64,000 bases of DNA from Rhizobium sp. BK418 (GCF_004341105.1 NZ_SLZK01000007.1:124001-188000), one strand, 5' to 3'; counted from the stretch's first letter, positions 52,895 to 62,330 are shown. The notes: generated from the letters alone by a model not told the origin. Numbers and translations are program-made.

Positions 52895-53926
52895 ATGACA
52901 GATACTTTACTCCGCCCGGCGGACCATCCCGCCGTCAAATTCGGCAAGGTCGGCGTCCTGCTGGTCAATCTCGGCACGCCTGACGGCACCGATTATACGT
53001 CCATGCGCCGCTACCTGCGCGAATTCCTGACCGACAAGCGCGTCATCGAATGGTCGCCCTGGAAATGGTATCCGATCCTGTTCGGCATTGTCCTCAACAC
53101 ACGCCCGCAAAAGGTCGGCAAGGCCTATGAGACGATCTGGAACAAGGATTTGAATGAAAGCTGGCTGCGCACCTATACCCGCAACCAGTCGGACCTCATG
53201 GCCGAGCGCCTCAAGGACCTGCCAAACGTCAAAGTCGACTGGGCGATGCGCTACGGCACACCATCGATCCCCTCGCGCATCGAAGCGCTGAAGGACGAAG
53301 GCTGCGACCGCATTCTGCTCTTCCCGCTCTATCCGCAATATGCGGCCGCCACCACGGCAACCGTCAACGACAAGGCCTTCCAGAAGCTGCTCACCATGCG
53401 CTGGCAGCCAGCATTGCGCACCGTGCCGGATTATCATGACGATGAGACCTATATTGATGCGCTGGCAAAGTCCGTCGAGCGGCACCTTGCCACCCTCGAC
53501 TGGAAACCGGAGATGCTGATCACTTCCTTCCACGGCATTCCGCTCTCTTATTTCCAGCAGGGCGACCCCTATTACTGCCAGTGTCAGAAGACCGGACGCC
53601 TGCTGCGCGAGCGTCTCGGATTGGCCAAAGAAAACTTCATGGTCACGTTCCAGTCTCGTTTCGGGCCGGAAGAATGGCTGCAGCCCTATACCGACAAGAC
53701 CGTCGAAAAGCTGGCGCAGGACGGCGTCAAACGCATCGCCGTCATGAACCCCGGCTTCGTTTCCGACTGTCTGGAGACGCTGGAAGAGATTGCTGAACAG
53801 GCCGCCCACTCTTTCAAGCACAATGGCGGCGAGCAGTTCACGCACATACCCTGCCTGAATGACAGCGAGGGCGGCATGCAGGTGCTGGAAAAAGTCGTGC
53901 GCCGCGAGTTGTTGGGCTGGGCATGA
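52895..53926 (+). CDS. hemH: Ferrochelatase
   Basis: A 343-residue HemH, which inserts ferrous iron into protoporphyrin IX. The VGVLLVNLGTPDGTDYTSMR start, LFPLYPQYAAATTA, the metal-site His in ITSFHGIPLSY and the late Glu-rich FGPEEWLQPYT and MNPGFVSDCLETLEEI are all in place. There is a CQCQ segment at the usual Cys position, but the full four-Cys 2Fe-2S set cannot be confirmed by eye. The ATG at 52895 lies 72 bases after the preceding terminator. Confidence 0.96.
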   Translation: MTDTLLRPADHPAVKFGKVGVLLVNLGTPDGTDYTSMRRYLREFLTDKRVIEWSPWKWYPILFGIVLNTRPQKVGKAYETIWNKDLNESWLRTYTRNQSDLMAERLKDLPNVKVDWAMRYGTPSIPSRIEALKDEGCDRILLFPLYPQYAAATTATVNDKAFQKLLTMRWQPALRTVPDYHDDETYIDALAKSVERHLATLDWKPEMLITSFHGIPLSYFQQGDPYYCQCQKTGRLLRERLGLAKENFMVTFQSRFGPEEWLQPYTDKTVEKLAQDGVKRIAVMNPGFVSDCLETLEEIAEQAAHSFKHNGGEQFTHIPCLNDSEGGMQVLEKVVRRELLGWA

Positions 53927-54018
53927 TCGACGCGAGCGTCCGATTTTCTCGCGTTTCGCAATAGAAAAAAACGCCCCGCGCCCCAGATTTAAGGAATAGC
54001 CGGCAGGCGATCGCGATC

Positions 54019-54059
54019 GCGTCAGGGCGCAGCTTCGACGCGAATTTGCGGCCTGACGC
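54019..54059. repeat. Imperfect long hairpin after hemH
   Basis: GCGTCAGG (54019-54026) pairs with CCTGACGC (54052-54059), and CGCA (54028-54031) with TGCG (54047-54050), leaving a 15-base loop. It lies 92 bases after hemH and 24 before the next small gene, beside a GCGATCGCGATCGC palindrome (54008-54020). No T-run follows, so it is either a structured leader or an unrecognised element. Confidence 0.35.
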
Positions 54060-54082
54060 CTTTATTGATCTGGACGTATTTC

Positions 54083-54346
54083 ATGACTTGGGGTTTCGGG
54101 AAATTGCTTGCCCTCGCCTGCTTGATTGTCATCGCAGGCGTCGGCTACCTCGCGTGGGAATACTATCAGCGGGGCTATGCCAACGCCCCTCCCAAAGGCA
54201 TCGTCGCTCAGGTCGCATGTCAGATCCGGCTCCGTGACGTCAAGGCCAGCCATCTCAGCCCGGATGATCAGCCCTTTCTCACCAATTGCCTGATGGGCGG
54301 CTACATCACGAAGAGCGACCTGGACGATGCCGGCCTATCACCCTGA
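54083..54346 (+). CDS. Small single-pass membrane protein
   Basis: An 87-residue protein with one N-terminal hydrophobic helix (GKLLALACLIVIAGVGYLAW) and a soluble part containing two Cys (VAQVACQIRLRD, FLTNCLMGGYI). The ATG at 54083 is chosen because the helix begins right after it; a TTG at 54065 is possible. Function unknown. It precedes the SPFH-NfeD pair by 83 bases and could belong to the same membrane-quality module, which is only a guess from position. Confidence 0.65.
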   Translation: MTWGFGKLLALACLIVIAGVGYLAWEYYQRGYANAPPKGIVAQVACQIRLRDVKASHLSPDDQPFLTNCLMGGYITKSDLDDAGLSP

Positions 54347-54429
54347 TTTGACAGGCAAGGCCGTCATTCCTTCCTTGCAAAGAACGTGTTAACTCACCAC
54401 GTCAGGTAAGCGGGCTTTGGGAGGAATAC

Positions 54430-55455
54430 ATGCTGCTGAGCGGTTTCGATATCGTCGTAATCGTATTGGTGATTTTCGTAATCTTGGTGCTCTTTGCGGG
54501 CATCAAGACGGTTCCGCAAGGGTATCGCTATACGATTGAGCGTTTCGGCCGTTACACGCGCACGCTGGAACCCGGACTGAACCTGATTACGCCTTTCATC
54601 GAGCGCGTCGGCGCCAGAATGAACGTGATGGAACAGGTGCTGAATGTGCCAACCCAGGAGGTGATTACCAAAGACAACGCCTCTATCTCCGCCGATGCCG
54701 TAGCCTTCTACCAGGTGCTGAATGCCGCTCAGGCCGCCTATCAGGTTTCCAATCTGGAAAATGCTATTCTGAACCTCACCATGACCAATATTCGTACCGT
54801 CATGGGCTCGATGGATCTCGACGAACTGCTCTCCAATCGCGATGCGATCAACGACCGGCTTCTGCGCGTCGTGGACGAGGCTGTGCAGCCCTGGGGCATC
54901 AAGGTCACCCGTGTCGAGATCAAGGATATCCAGCCGCCGCGCGACCTCGTCGACGCGATGGCCCGCCAGATGAAGGCCGAGCGCGAGAAGCGTGCCCAGG
55001 TATTGGAGGCCGAAGGCGCACGCAATGCGCAGATCCTGAGAGCCGAGGGCGCCAAGCAGTCCGCCATTCTTCAAGCCGAGGGCCAGCGTGAAGCCGCCTT
55101 CCGCAATGCCGAAGCCCGTGAGCGACTGGCCGAGGCCGAAGCCAAGGCGACGAAGATGGTCTCGGAAGCGATCGCGGTCGGTGACGTGCAGGCGATCAAC
55201 TATTTCGTCGCGCAGAAATATACGGAAGCGCTGAGCTCGATCGGCCAGGCGAATAATGCGAAGGTCGTGCTGATGCCGATGGAGGCCTCTTCCATCCTCG
55301 GCTCGCTCGGCGGCATTGGCGCGATTGCCCGCGAAGTCTTTGGCGACGGCAACAACCCGCCGCCTCCCCCGCGTCCGCGCCCCGGTCCGGTGCGCTCGAC
55401 GCCACCGGTCGCCCCGCCTCCGCCGAACCCGTTCAATCCTAATTCGGAGCGATAA
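54430..55455 (+). CDS. SPFH/band-7 (stomatin, QmcA-like) protein
   Basis: A 341-residue paraslipin. One N-terminal membrane helix (FDIVVIVLVIFVILVLFAGI) precedes the SPFH domain (VPQGYRYTIERFGRYTRTLE, YQVLNAAQAAYQV, MGSMDLDELLSNRDAIN, RVEIKDIQPP) and a charged helical stretch of Ala/Glu repeats, ending in a Pro-rich tail. Such proteins oligomerise in the inner membrane. The NfeD partner begins 3 bases after the stop, a very common pairing, and together they organise membrane protein turnover or microdomains. Confidence 0.92.
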   Translation: MLLSGFDIVVIVLVIFVILVLFAGIKTVPQGYRYTIERFGRYTRTLEPGLNLITPFIERVGARMNVMEQVLNVPTQEVITKDNASISADAVAFYQVLNAAQAAYQVSNLENAILNLTMTNIRTVMGSMDLDELLSNRDAINDRLLRVVDEAVQPWGIKVTRVEIKDIQPPRDLVDAMARQMKAEREKRAQVLEAEGARNAQILRAEGAKQSAILQAEGQREAAFRNAEARERLAEAEAKATKMVSEAIAVGDVQAINYFVAQKYTEALSSIGQANNAKVVLMPMEASSILGSLGGIGAIAREVFGDGNNPPPPPRPRPGPVRSTPPVAPPPPNPFNPNSER

Positions 55456-55458
55456 GCC

Positions 55459-55914
55459 ATGCTGGCGAAGATCGTCGGCGAACTTGGACCGTGGAGCTGG
55501 TGGGTGGCAGGCCTCGTATTGCTTGCCGCCGAAATGCTCGTGCCCGGTTTCTTCCTGGTCTGGATCGGCCTCGCCGCGCTCGGCGTCGGCGTCCTGTCGC
55601 TCCTCCTCTGGGATACCGCCTTCTGGATATGGCAGCTTCAGGCGCTTTTCTTCGCCGCGTTTGCGGTCATCTCCACGCTCATAGGCCGGCGGTTGACGCT
55701 GCGCAACAGCAAGACGGACGAACCTTTCCTCAACCAACGCGGTGCAAGCCTCGTCGGTCGCACGGCCACACTGCACGAACCGATCCGCGAAGGCCGCGGC
55801 CGCATTCGCCTCGACGATACGACGTGGCGGGTGATGGGGCCGGATCTGCCGGCTGGAACACAGGTCAGGGTCGTCTCCTGCAACGGTCGCGACCTGACGG
55901 TAGAGCCGACCTGA
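55459..55914 (+). CDS. NfeD family membrane protein
   Basis: A 151-residue short NfeD. The N-terminal half has three to four hydrophobic segments (WWVAGLVLLAAEMLVPGFFL, AALGVGVLSLLLW, ALFFAAFAVISTLIG) and the C-terminal half an OB-fold (GRTATLHEPIREGRGRIRLD, TQVRVVSCNGRDLTVEP). It lacks the ClpP-like protease domain of long NfeD. It is the partner of the SPFH protein 3 bases upstream. Its stop abuts the stop of the convergent kpsF-like gene with no base between. Confidence 0.9.
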   Translation: MLAKIVGELGPWSWWVAGLVLLAAEMLVPGFFLVWIGLAALGVGVLSLLLWDTAFWIWQLQALFFAAFAVISTLIGRRLTLRNSKTDEPFLNQRGASLVGRTATLHEPIREGRGRIRLDDTTWRVMGPDLPAGTQVRVVSCNGRDLTVEPT

Positions 55915-56910
55915 TCAGGCGACACCGATCCGCAGCAGATCGTGGAAGTGAACAAGGCCGATCGGACGCTGGTCGTCATCAATGACGATGAGCGCACCGA
56001 TCTTGTATTGCTCAAGCAGCGCCAGAGCAGCCGTCGCCAGGACTGTCGGCCTGACGGTCTTCGGCGAGCGTGTCATGATGTCGTCGACCATCAGTTCGGC
56101 GAGGTTGCGACCGAGGTTGCGGGACATGTCTCCGTCCGTGACGATACCGCAGAGCCGGCCCTCGGAATCCAGGACACCGACGCAACCGAAATGCTTGTGC
56201 GACAGAACCTTGATAGCGTCCGGCACAGAGGTGCCCTTCGCAACCAGGGGCAGGCGGTCACCGGTATGCATGATGTCGGCGACATGCATCAAGCTCGCAC
56301 CGAGCTTGCCGCCGGGATGGAAGACATGAAAATCCGTCGCCGTGAAATCGCGCGCATCGAGAAGCGCGATCGCCAACGCATCGCCAACAGCAAGCTGCAT
56401 CAGCGTCGACGTGGTTGGGGCCAAGCCGTTCGGACAAGCTTCTTCCTCGTTCGGAATCAGCAGCACCACGTCCGCGGCCATTGCCAACGACGATTGCGGG
56501 CTGCAGGTCAGCGCGATCAGCGGAATGGAAAAACGCCGCGTATAGGAGATGATGCTTTTCAGTTCCGCGCTTTCGCCGCCCTTGGAGATTGCCAGTACGA
56601 CATCGTCGCCGGCAATCATGCCGAGATCGCCGTGATTGGCTTCGGCGGCATGAACGAAAAAGGCCGGCGTTCCCGTTGAAGCGAAAGTGGCCGCGATCTT
56701 GGTACCGATATGGCCGCTCTTGCCGACGCCGGTCACGATCACACGGCCGGAGCTTTCGCCGATCACCTCGACAGCACGTGTAAAGGGTCCTGCCAGACCA
56801 TCTTCGAAGGCGCGTTCGATTGCCTCGAGGCCGCGCCTTTCGATGCTGATCGTGCGCCTGCCCGCCTCCAGCACGCTGTTTTCGATGAGTTTTACCGCTC
56901 TCCTGATCAT
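55915..56910 (-). CDS. kpsF: KpsF/GutQ-type arabinose-5-phosphate isomerase
   Basis: A 331-residue sugar-phosphate isomerase with an SIS domain (VTGVGKSGHIGTKIAATFAS, then EANHGDLGMIAGDDVVLAIS) and two C-terminal CBS domains (ending DDQRPIGLVHFHDLLRIGVA). It converts ribulose 5-phosphate to arabinose 5-phosphate, the precursor of KDO in lipopolysaccharide. Active-site Lys and His residues of the SIS domain are present. It is divergent from an outer-membrane barrel gene. Confidence 0.93.
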   Translation of the reverse strand: MIRRAVKLIENSVLEAGRRTISIERRGLEAIERAFEDGLAGPFTRAVEVIGESSGRVIVTGVGKSGHIGTKIAATFASTGTPAFFVHAAEANHGDLGMIAGDDVVLAISKGGESAELKSIISYTRRFSIPLIALTCSPQSSLAMAADVVLLIPNEEEACPNGLAPTTSTLMQLAVGDALAIALLDARDFTATDFHVFHPGGKLGASLMHVADIMHTGDRLPLVAKGTSVPDAIKVLSHKHFGCVGVLDSEGRLCGIVTDGDMSRNLGRNLAELMVDDIMTRSPKTVRPTVLATAALALLEQYKIGALIVIDDDQRPIGLVHFHDLLRIGVA

Positions 56911-57053
56911 GGCAATGCGTTAGACCTTTTCACTTTACCTGTCCACCCGACAATATTTCCCATGTATGAACACACCGCCCGCGCGGCAACGAATGGTTAA
57001 CCACAAGGCTTTACCCTTGGGTAAGACTTCGAAGCATTTCAGGCGCGGATTGA

Positions 57054-58595
57054 ATGGGCCAGGGACAACAGACGAGCAGTGTGACGCCGCTCCGCGCCAA
57101 GAGCCGTGCCGTCTCCGTTGCGGCAATCGGCCTGCTGATCGCGCCCGCTGCTTTCGCTCAGCAGGTCACATCGCAGCAGCAATCGGCAGGCACGACGAAT
57201 TCCCGCACAACCGCCGTCGCCGCTGCGCAAGTCGCCGGCGCCAACGACTCGGCTGATGTCGGTGACACAGGTGATGCCACGCCCCCAATCGCCAACGCCG
57301 CTGCCGGGAGTCGGGATGCAGACATCGCGGCTTCCCCTACTCCAACGCCACAGCCCGACGACGAGATTACCGGTTCGATCCTCGACGAGGACATGCGCAG
57401 GCTGAACACCCGCGAACCGCGCCTGGACGAAACGCCGGCGCGCAAGATGCTGGAAAGCGTCTCGACGGAGCAGACGCCCGGTATCCCCCTCGGCAGCTTT
57501 GTCCTGCGTCCGAGTGTCACTCAGACCATCAACAGCGAGATCACGAAGGACGGCGGCACGAAAAAGAGCCGCGGCTTCCTCGAAACCGACATGGGTGCGA
57601 CGCTGACCTCCGACTGGAGCCGGCATCAGTTGACCGTCACCTCGGAGGGCGCCTGGCAGAAGAACATTAGCGGCGAGGGTGAAGAACAGCCCTCCTTCAA
57701 GATCGATGGCGATCTGCGGCTGGATCTGACGCGCGACACCGTCGGCCACATCATCGGCGGCTATAATTTCTATCGCGAGGATACGGATGATCCGGATGCG
57801 ATCACCAATGCCGATCAGCAATCCGACGTGCAGGAGTTTACTGGCGGCGCTTCTATCGAGCACGACTTCGGCATCTTGCGCGGAACGGCCGCCGTTGCAG
57901 TCTCGCGCTCGATCTATTCCGACGCCAAGCTCTCGAACGGCACGACAGTCTCTATGAGCGATCGCAACCAGACGACAGGCACGGTGCGCGGCCGCATCGG
58001 CTATGAACTCTCCCCGGCACTCATTCCGTTCATCGAAGCGTCAGTCGGCAAAACCAATTACGATGAACGCACCGATTCTGCTGGATACCAGCGTTCCGGA
58101 GATAGCTACGGCGCCAAGGGCGGCGTGCAGGTCGATATGGGCGAAAAGCTCAGGGGCGAGGTTGCTGTCGGTTATGCAACGGCCGAATTCGATGACAGCC
58201 GCCTGCAATCGATCGATACGGCAACAGTCGATGCCAGCTTGCTCTGGTCGCCGATCCGTGGAACGAATGTCAATCTCGATCTTCAAACCAGCATCCAGCC
58301 GTCGACTGCGGCCGGAGAAAGCGGTTATGTCTCGCATCAGCTGACGACGACCGTCGATCACCAACTGCGCGACAATCTGGTAACGACAGTCATCGGCGGC
58401 GTAACGCTGCGGAACTATCCGAGCGGCAGCACAATAAGCGACGAGACGGTTTACACCGCCTCGACTGGTCTCACTTGGAACATCAATCGCTACCTCGACT
58501 TCACCAGCACGCTTGGCTACGAGCTGACAAGCCGTGAGGAAGGCGACGACTCGCAGCAATGGCGAGCCGGCGTCGGTCTCAAATTGAAGCGCTGA
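57054..58595 (+). CDS. Outer-membrane beta-barrel protein
   Basis: A 513-residue precursor. The signal peptide ends at AFAQ around residue 36; a Ser/Thr/Pro-rich segment of about 110 residues follows. From about 145 to the end it consists of alternating amphipathic strands with aromatic girdles (for example HLTVTSEGAWQKN-like, GTAAVAVSRSIYSDAKL, RGEVAVGYATAEF), and it ends in LKLKR rather than an aromatic residue. It fits the OMP_b-brl_2/DUF2320 type of rhizobial barrels. Role unknown; an exopolysaccharide or porin function is possible. It precedes galU convergently. Confidence 0.8.
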   Translation: MGQGQQTSSVTPLRAKSRAVSVAAIGLLIAPAAFAQQVTSQQQSAGTTNSRTTAVAAAQVAGANDSADVGDTGDATPPIANAAAGSRDADIAASPTPTPQPDDEITGSILDEDMRRLNTREPRLDETPARKMLESVSTEQTPGIPLGSFVLRPSVTQTINSEITKDGGTKKSRGFLETDMGATLTSDWSRHQLTVTSEGAWQKNISGEGEEQPSFKIDGDLRLDLTRDTVGHIIGGYNFYREDTDDPDAITNADQQSDVQEFTGGASIEHDFGILRGTAAVAVSRSIYSDAKLSNGTTVSMSDRNQTTGTVRGRIGYELSPALIPFIEASVGKTNYDERTDSAGYQRSGDSYGAKGGVQVDMGEKLRGEVAVGYATAEFDDSRLQSIDTATVDASLLWSPIRGTNVNLDLQTSIQPSTAAGESGYVSHQLTTTVDHQLRDNLVTTVIGGVTLRNYPSGSTISDETVYTASTGLTWNINRYLDFTSTLGYELTSREEGDDSQQWRAGVGLKLKR

Positions 58596-58601
58596 GAAAC
58601 C

Positions 58602-59489
58602 TTACGTCAGGCGAGCGAGCAGGTTCTTGAAGCCGCCTTCGACGCTCGGACGGATATCCGCACGCTCAAGGGCGAAGGCAACGTTGGCCAGGATGAAACC
58701 ATCCTTGGCGCCACAGTCGTAAGTCTCACCCTTGAAGTGGTAGCCTGCGAAATTCTGCTCCTTGAGCAGCTTCAGCATGCCGTCGGTGAGCTGGATCTCG
58801 TTGCCGGCGCCCCGCTCCTGGGTTTCCAGGATTTTGAAGATCTCCGGCTGCAGGATGTAACGGCCATTGATGAAGAAGTTGGAAGGAGCTGTGCCCTTGG
58901 CTGGCTTTTCGACCATGCCGGTGATGCGGAAGCCTTCGCCGATGGCTTCGCCAACGCCGACGATACCGTATTTATGTGCCTGATCGGGAGCGCATTCCTC
59001 AACGGCGACGATGTTGCCGCCACTGTGTTCGTAAAGATCGATCATACCCTTCATGCAGCCCTTCTGATCCTTCATGATCATGTCGGGCAGAAGCAGTGCG
59101 AAAGGCTCGTCGCCGACAATCTCGCGGGCGCACCATACGGCGTGGCCGAGGCCGAGCGGCTCCTGCTGACGGGTGAAGCTCACCGTGCCTGCCTTGGGAA
59201 GCTGTTGCTGCAGCAGGGTGATTTCCGCCTTCTTGGCGCGCTCCTTGAGCGTCTGCTCAAGTTCGAAATGAATATCGAAGTAATCTTCGATGACATGCTT
59301 ATTGCGACCAGTAACAAAAACGAGGTGTTCAATGCCTGCTTCAAGTGCTTCGTCGACGACATACTGAATGATTGGTTTGTCGACGACAGTCAGCATTTCC
59401 TTCGGGACCGCTTTTGTAGCAGGAAGAAACCGCGTTCCCAGACCTGCGACCGGAAATACTGCCTTGCGTACTTTCTTATTCAGAGTCAC
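58602..59489 (-). CDS. galU: UTP-glucose-1-phosphate uridylyltransferase
   Basis: A 295-residue GalU/ExoN, making UDP-glucose for exopolysaccharide, lipopolysaccharide and cyclic glucan. The nucleotide-binding motif AVFPVAGLGTRFLPATKAVPKE is intact, as are VDKPIIQYVVDEAL, REPLGLGHAVWCA-like (QEPLGLGHAVWCARE) and VEKPAKGTAPS. It is transcribed toward the beta-barrel gene and away from the lytic transglycosylase; the 204-base divergent space holds the promoters. Confidence 0.95.
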   Translation of the reverse strand: MTLNKKVRKAVFPVAGLGTRFLPATKAVPKEMLTVVDKPIIQYVVDEALEAGIEHLVFVTGRNKHVIEDYFDIHFELEQTLKERAKKAEITLLQQQLPKAGTVSFTRQQEPLGLGHAVWCAREIVGDEPFALLLPDMIMKDQKGCMKGMIDLYEHSGGNIVAVEECAPDQAHKYGIVGVGEAIGEGFRITGMVEKPAKGTAPSNFFINGRYILQPEIFKILETQERGAGNEIQLTDGMLKLLKEQNFAGYHFKGETYDCGAKDGFILANVAFALERADIRPSVEGGFKNLLARLT

Positions 59490-59693
59490 ACCGACCTCCT
59501 GTTTTGACTATACCGTTTTTAATGAAACGCTACATCGATTTGAACTAGTATAGAATTGCTACGGTTTTGCAAATGGTGACTGGACCGGCCGTCCATGGTA
59601 AAGAATTTGTTGACTCCGTTCCTGTAATTTCGGCGTAGGACGGACATGACGTACCGCCCAGGCTAAAACTGAAGATGACGGATACGACTGCCG

Positions 59694-60917
59694 ATGACCC
59701 AGAAATACACAAACTCCCTTCGTGGTCTTGCTCTCGCCATCGTTGTCGCCACCGCGGCTGGATTGGCCCCCAATAACGCAAATGCGGATGCCCGGTTCCA
59801 GAACTGGATCGCGGACTTCTACCAGACTGCCGCACAGAGTGGCATCAGTAAGGCAACCTACCAGAAAGCCTTTTCTGGGGTAACCGAACCCGATCCGACC
59901 GTACTCGAAAAGGCAACCTATCAGCCTGAATTCACGTCGAAAATATGGGATTACGTGGATTCCCGCGTCAACCCCTACACTGTGGAAATCGGCCGCAAAA
60001 TGGCCATCAAGCACGCCAAGACGCTCGACGCCATTCAGCGTCATTTCGGCGTAGACAAGTCGATTCTGCTCGCCATCTGGTCGATGGAATCAAACTACGG
60101 CGCAGTACTCGCTAAAGATGAGCGCCTTCACTACGTTCCGCGCGCACTCGCAACGCTTGCCTATGCCGATCCCAAACGCGCCAAATACGCCAAGAAGCAA
60201 TTGATTGCAGCTTTGAAGATCCTGCAGAGCGGCGACGTGCCCGCCAAGGATTTAACCGGCTCCTGGGCTGGTGCCATGGGCCACACCCAGTTCATTCCGA
60301 CCAGCTATCTTCTCTATGCGGTCGATGCGGATGGTAACGGCCATCGCGATATTTGGAATTCTGTGCCCGATGCACTGGCGACCTCTGCCAATCTTCTGAT
60401 GAAGAATGGTTGGGACACGGGCAAGACCTGGGGCTATGAGGTCGTGGTCCCGGCATCTGCGGCAAAGCAGGTGGGCAAGACGTATACGCTTGCGCAGTGG
60501 GCAGCGCTTGGTCTGAAACGTCCGAGCGGCAAGCCTTTCAAGGATGGCGACACGCGCGCCATGCTGAAGATGCCGGCCGGCACGGATGGCCCGGGCTTCC
60601 TGATGACGGGCAACTTCTTCACCATCAAGAACTACAATGCCTCCGACAGCTATGCGCTCGCCGTCGGCCTGCTTGCCGACCAGATTTCAGGCTACGGCGG
60701 CATGCAACAGCGGTGGCCACGTCCAGAAGGCGCGCTCGACATCACCGAGAAGTTCGAGCTGCAGACACGTCTGAAGACGCTCGGCTATTATAGCGGCGAT
60801 GTCGACGGCAATTTCGGGTCCGGCTCAAAGGCCGCAATCGCCGCAGTGCAAGAGCGTTTCGGCCTGCAGCCGGATGGTGAGCCATCGCTTTCGCTCCTCC
60901 ACGCGCTGCGGCGCTAG
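59694..60917 (+). CDS. Lytic murein transglycosylase (MltB family) with peptidoglycan-binding domain
   Basis: A 407-residue exported enzyme. A signal peptide (LRGLALAIVVATAAGLAPNN, NADA) leads to the SLT_2 domain: FGVDKSILLAIWSMESNYGA with the catalytic Glu in MESNYG, then GAMGHTQFIPTSYL. A PG_binding_1 domain with LKTLGYYSGDVDGNFGSGSK lies near 350-400. It cleaves glycan strands forming 1,6-anhydro ends in wall turnover. It is followed by a palindromic repeat and then by the DUF459 gene. Confidence 0.93.
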   Translation: MTQKYTNSLRGLALAIVVATAAGLAPNNANADARFQNWIADFYQTAAQSGISKATYQKAFSGVTEPDPTVLEKATYQPEFTSKIWDYVDSRVNPYTVEIGRKMAIKHAKTLDAIQRHFGVDKSILLAIWSMESNYGAVLAKDERLHYVPRALATLAYADPKRAKYAKKQLIAALKILQSGDVPAKDLTGSWAGAMGHTQFIPTSYLLYAVDADGNGHRDIWNSVPDALATSANLLMKNGWDTGKTWGYEVVVPASAAKQVGKTYTLAQWAALGLKRPSGKPFKDGDTRAMLKMPAGTDGPGFLMTGNFFTIKNYNASDSYALAVGLLADQISGYGGMQQRWPRPEGALDITEKFELQTRLKTLGYYSGDVDGNFGSGSKAAIAAVQERFGLQPDGEPSLSLLHALRR

Positions 60918-61010
60918 AGGGCCCTGCGTCCCATCGCACGCACAAGGATGCTCTAACTCTTTGAATCTACGTATCAGGTCTTCCGAAAATCGATTCCGAT
61001 TTTCTGCCGG
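60917..61010. repeat. Dispersed rhizobial-type palindromic repeat, copy 1
   Basis: The stretch runs from the CTAGAG at the transglycosylase stop through GGATGCTCTAACTCTTTG and ATCTACGTATCA to the hairpin GAAAATCG-ATTC-CGATTTTC (60985-61004). The same order of blocks recurs at 62331-62430 with changed letters. From memory, elements of this form are abundant between genes in Rhizobium genomes. Confidence 0.6.
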
Positions 61011-61108
61011 ATACTGTAGAAGCGGGAAAAGCGTGATCTAGATAATGATGTGGAGTGGACGGAAAGCCGCCGCCTATGCAAGATGCCCGGCGGATGCGGA
61101 ACTGCCCT

Positions 61109-62320
61109 ATGACGAAGAAAATTGACCGAACCCAATGGATTCGCAGGCTCACACTCGCCGCAGCCACGCTTAGCCTTTGCCTTGGTCCGATGGTACCGGC
61201 GCATTATGCCGAGGCGCAGGAGCTTCGTTATCAGCGCCGCTCCATCCTCGATTTCCTTCTCGGACGTCGTTACATCGACGAAGAGCCGCAGCCGGAAATG
61301 AGAGACCAGCCGAGACGGCAGCAACCGCGCCGACGCCCACCGGTAGCGCAGAAGGCTATCACCCCGACGCGCACCATGCCCGTGGCACCTGCTGAGCCCG
61401 TCGTTCAAAAACTGGATAGCGCCCAGAAAATCCTTGTTGTCGGCGACTTTCTCGCCGGTGGCCTGGGTGACGGCCTCACCGCCGCCTTCGAAACCTCCCC
61501 CGGTGTTGTGGTCGAAGCCCGCAGCAACGTGTCTTCCGGCCTCGTACGCGACGATTACTACAACTGGCCCGGCGAACTGCCGAAAATGATCGACGAGTTG
61601 AAGCCGGCAATGGTCGTCGTCATGATCGGCGCCAACGATCGCCAGCAGATGGTGACTGATGCCGGCAAGGAAAAATTCCGCACCGACGGCTGGTTTACCG
61701 AATATCAGCGCCGCGTGCTCGCCTTCGGCAAGGAGGTCACGAACCGCAAGATTCCGTTGCTTTGGGTTGGGCTTCCCGCCTTCGAGCCCGATTCGATGAC
61801 GGCGGATGCCGTGCAGATGAACCAGCTCTATCGCAACCAGACGGAGAGCATTGGCGGCGAATTCGTCGATATCTGGGACGGCTTTGTGGATGAGAACGGT
61901 AAGTTCATCGTCACGGGCTCTGATATAAACGGCCAGCAGGTGCGCCTGCGCACGACTGACGGCATCAATCTGACGCAGGCCGGCCGCCGCAAACTCGCCT
62001 TCTATGTCGAAAAGCCGGCGCGCCGCATTCTCGGCACTCAGGCAAGCCCCGATCTCGTGCGCCTCGACTCCGGCAACCTGCCGGCACTGACGCTGCCCGC
62101 CAATCCGGTGGAGCATACGCAGCCGATCAGCCTCTCCGATCCCAATCTCGATGGCGGAGCGGAATTGCTTGGGGCGAATACAACCTCGCCCGCCACACTG
62201 ACGAAATCACCACGTGATCTGTTGGTGGAACGAGGGGAGATGGCACCGGCACCGGCGGGCCGCATCGACGACTACCGTATGCCGATGCTCAAGACGACAG
62301 CTGATGTTTCCGTGAAATGA
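61109..62320 (+). CDS. DUF459 (SGNH-fold) exported protein lacking catalytic residues
   Basis: About 403 residues, with a signal peptide (RRLTLAAATLSLCLGPMVPA, cleavage near AEA) and an Arg/Pro-rich linker. The SGNH domain (105-310) shows VVGDFLAGG where active esterases have GDS (Phe114 replaces Ser), GANDR intact at 174-178, and DGINLTQAG where the catalytic His of DxxH should be (Asn287). It is therefore probably a non-hydrolytic relative. ATGs at 61076 and 61094 are alternatives. In this order of bacteria DUF459 proteins lie near wall-modifying genes, as here. Confidence 0.85.
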   Translation: MTKKIDRTQWIRRLTLAAATLSLCLGPMVPAHYAEAQELRYQRRSILDFLLGRRYIDEEPQPEMRDQPRRQQPRRRPPVAQKAITPTRTMPVAPAEPVVQKLDSAQKILVVGDFLAGGLGDGLTAAFETSPGVVVEARSNVSSGLVRDDYYNWPGELPKMIDELKPAMVVVMIGANDRQQMVTDAGKEKFRTDGWFTEYQRRVLAFGKEVTNRKIPLLWVGLPAFEPDSMTADAVQMNQLYRNQTESIGGEFVDIWDGFVDENGKFIVTGSDINGQQVRLRTTDGINLTQAGRRKLAFYVEKPARRILGTQASPDLVRLDSGNLPALTLPANPVEHTQPISLSDPNLDGGAELLGANTTSPATLTKSPRDLLVERGEMAPAPAGRIDDYRMPMLKTTADVSVK

Positions 62321-62330
62321 GAAAGGCCGG

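Noticed and set aside
57012..57023. TACCCTTGGGTA palindrome upstream of the barrel gene
   Set aside because: Short and close to the start codon without repeats or an adjacent regulator; not enough to call an operator.
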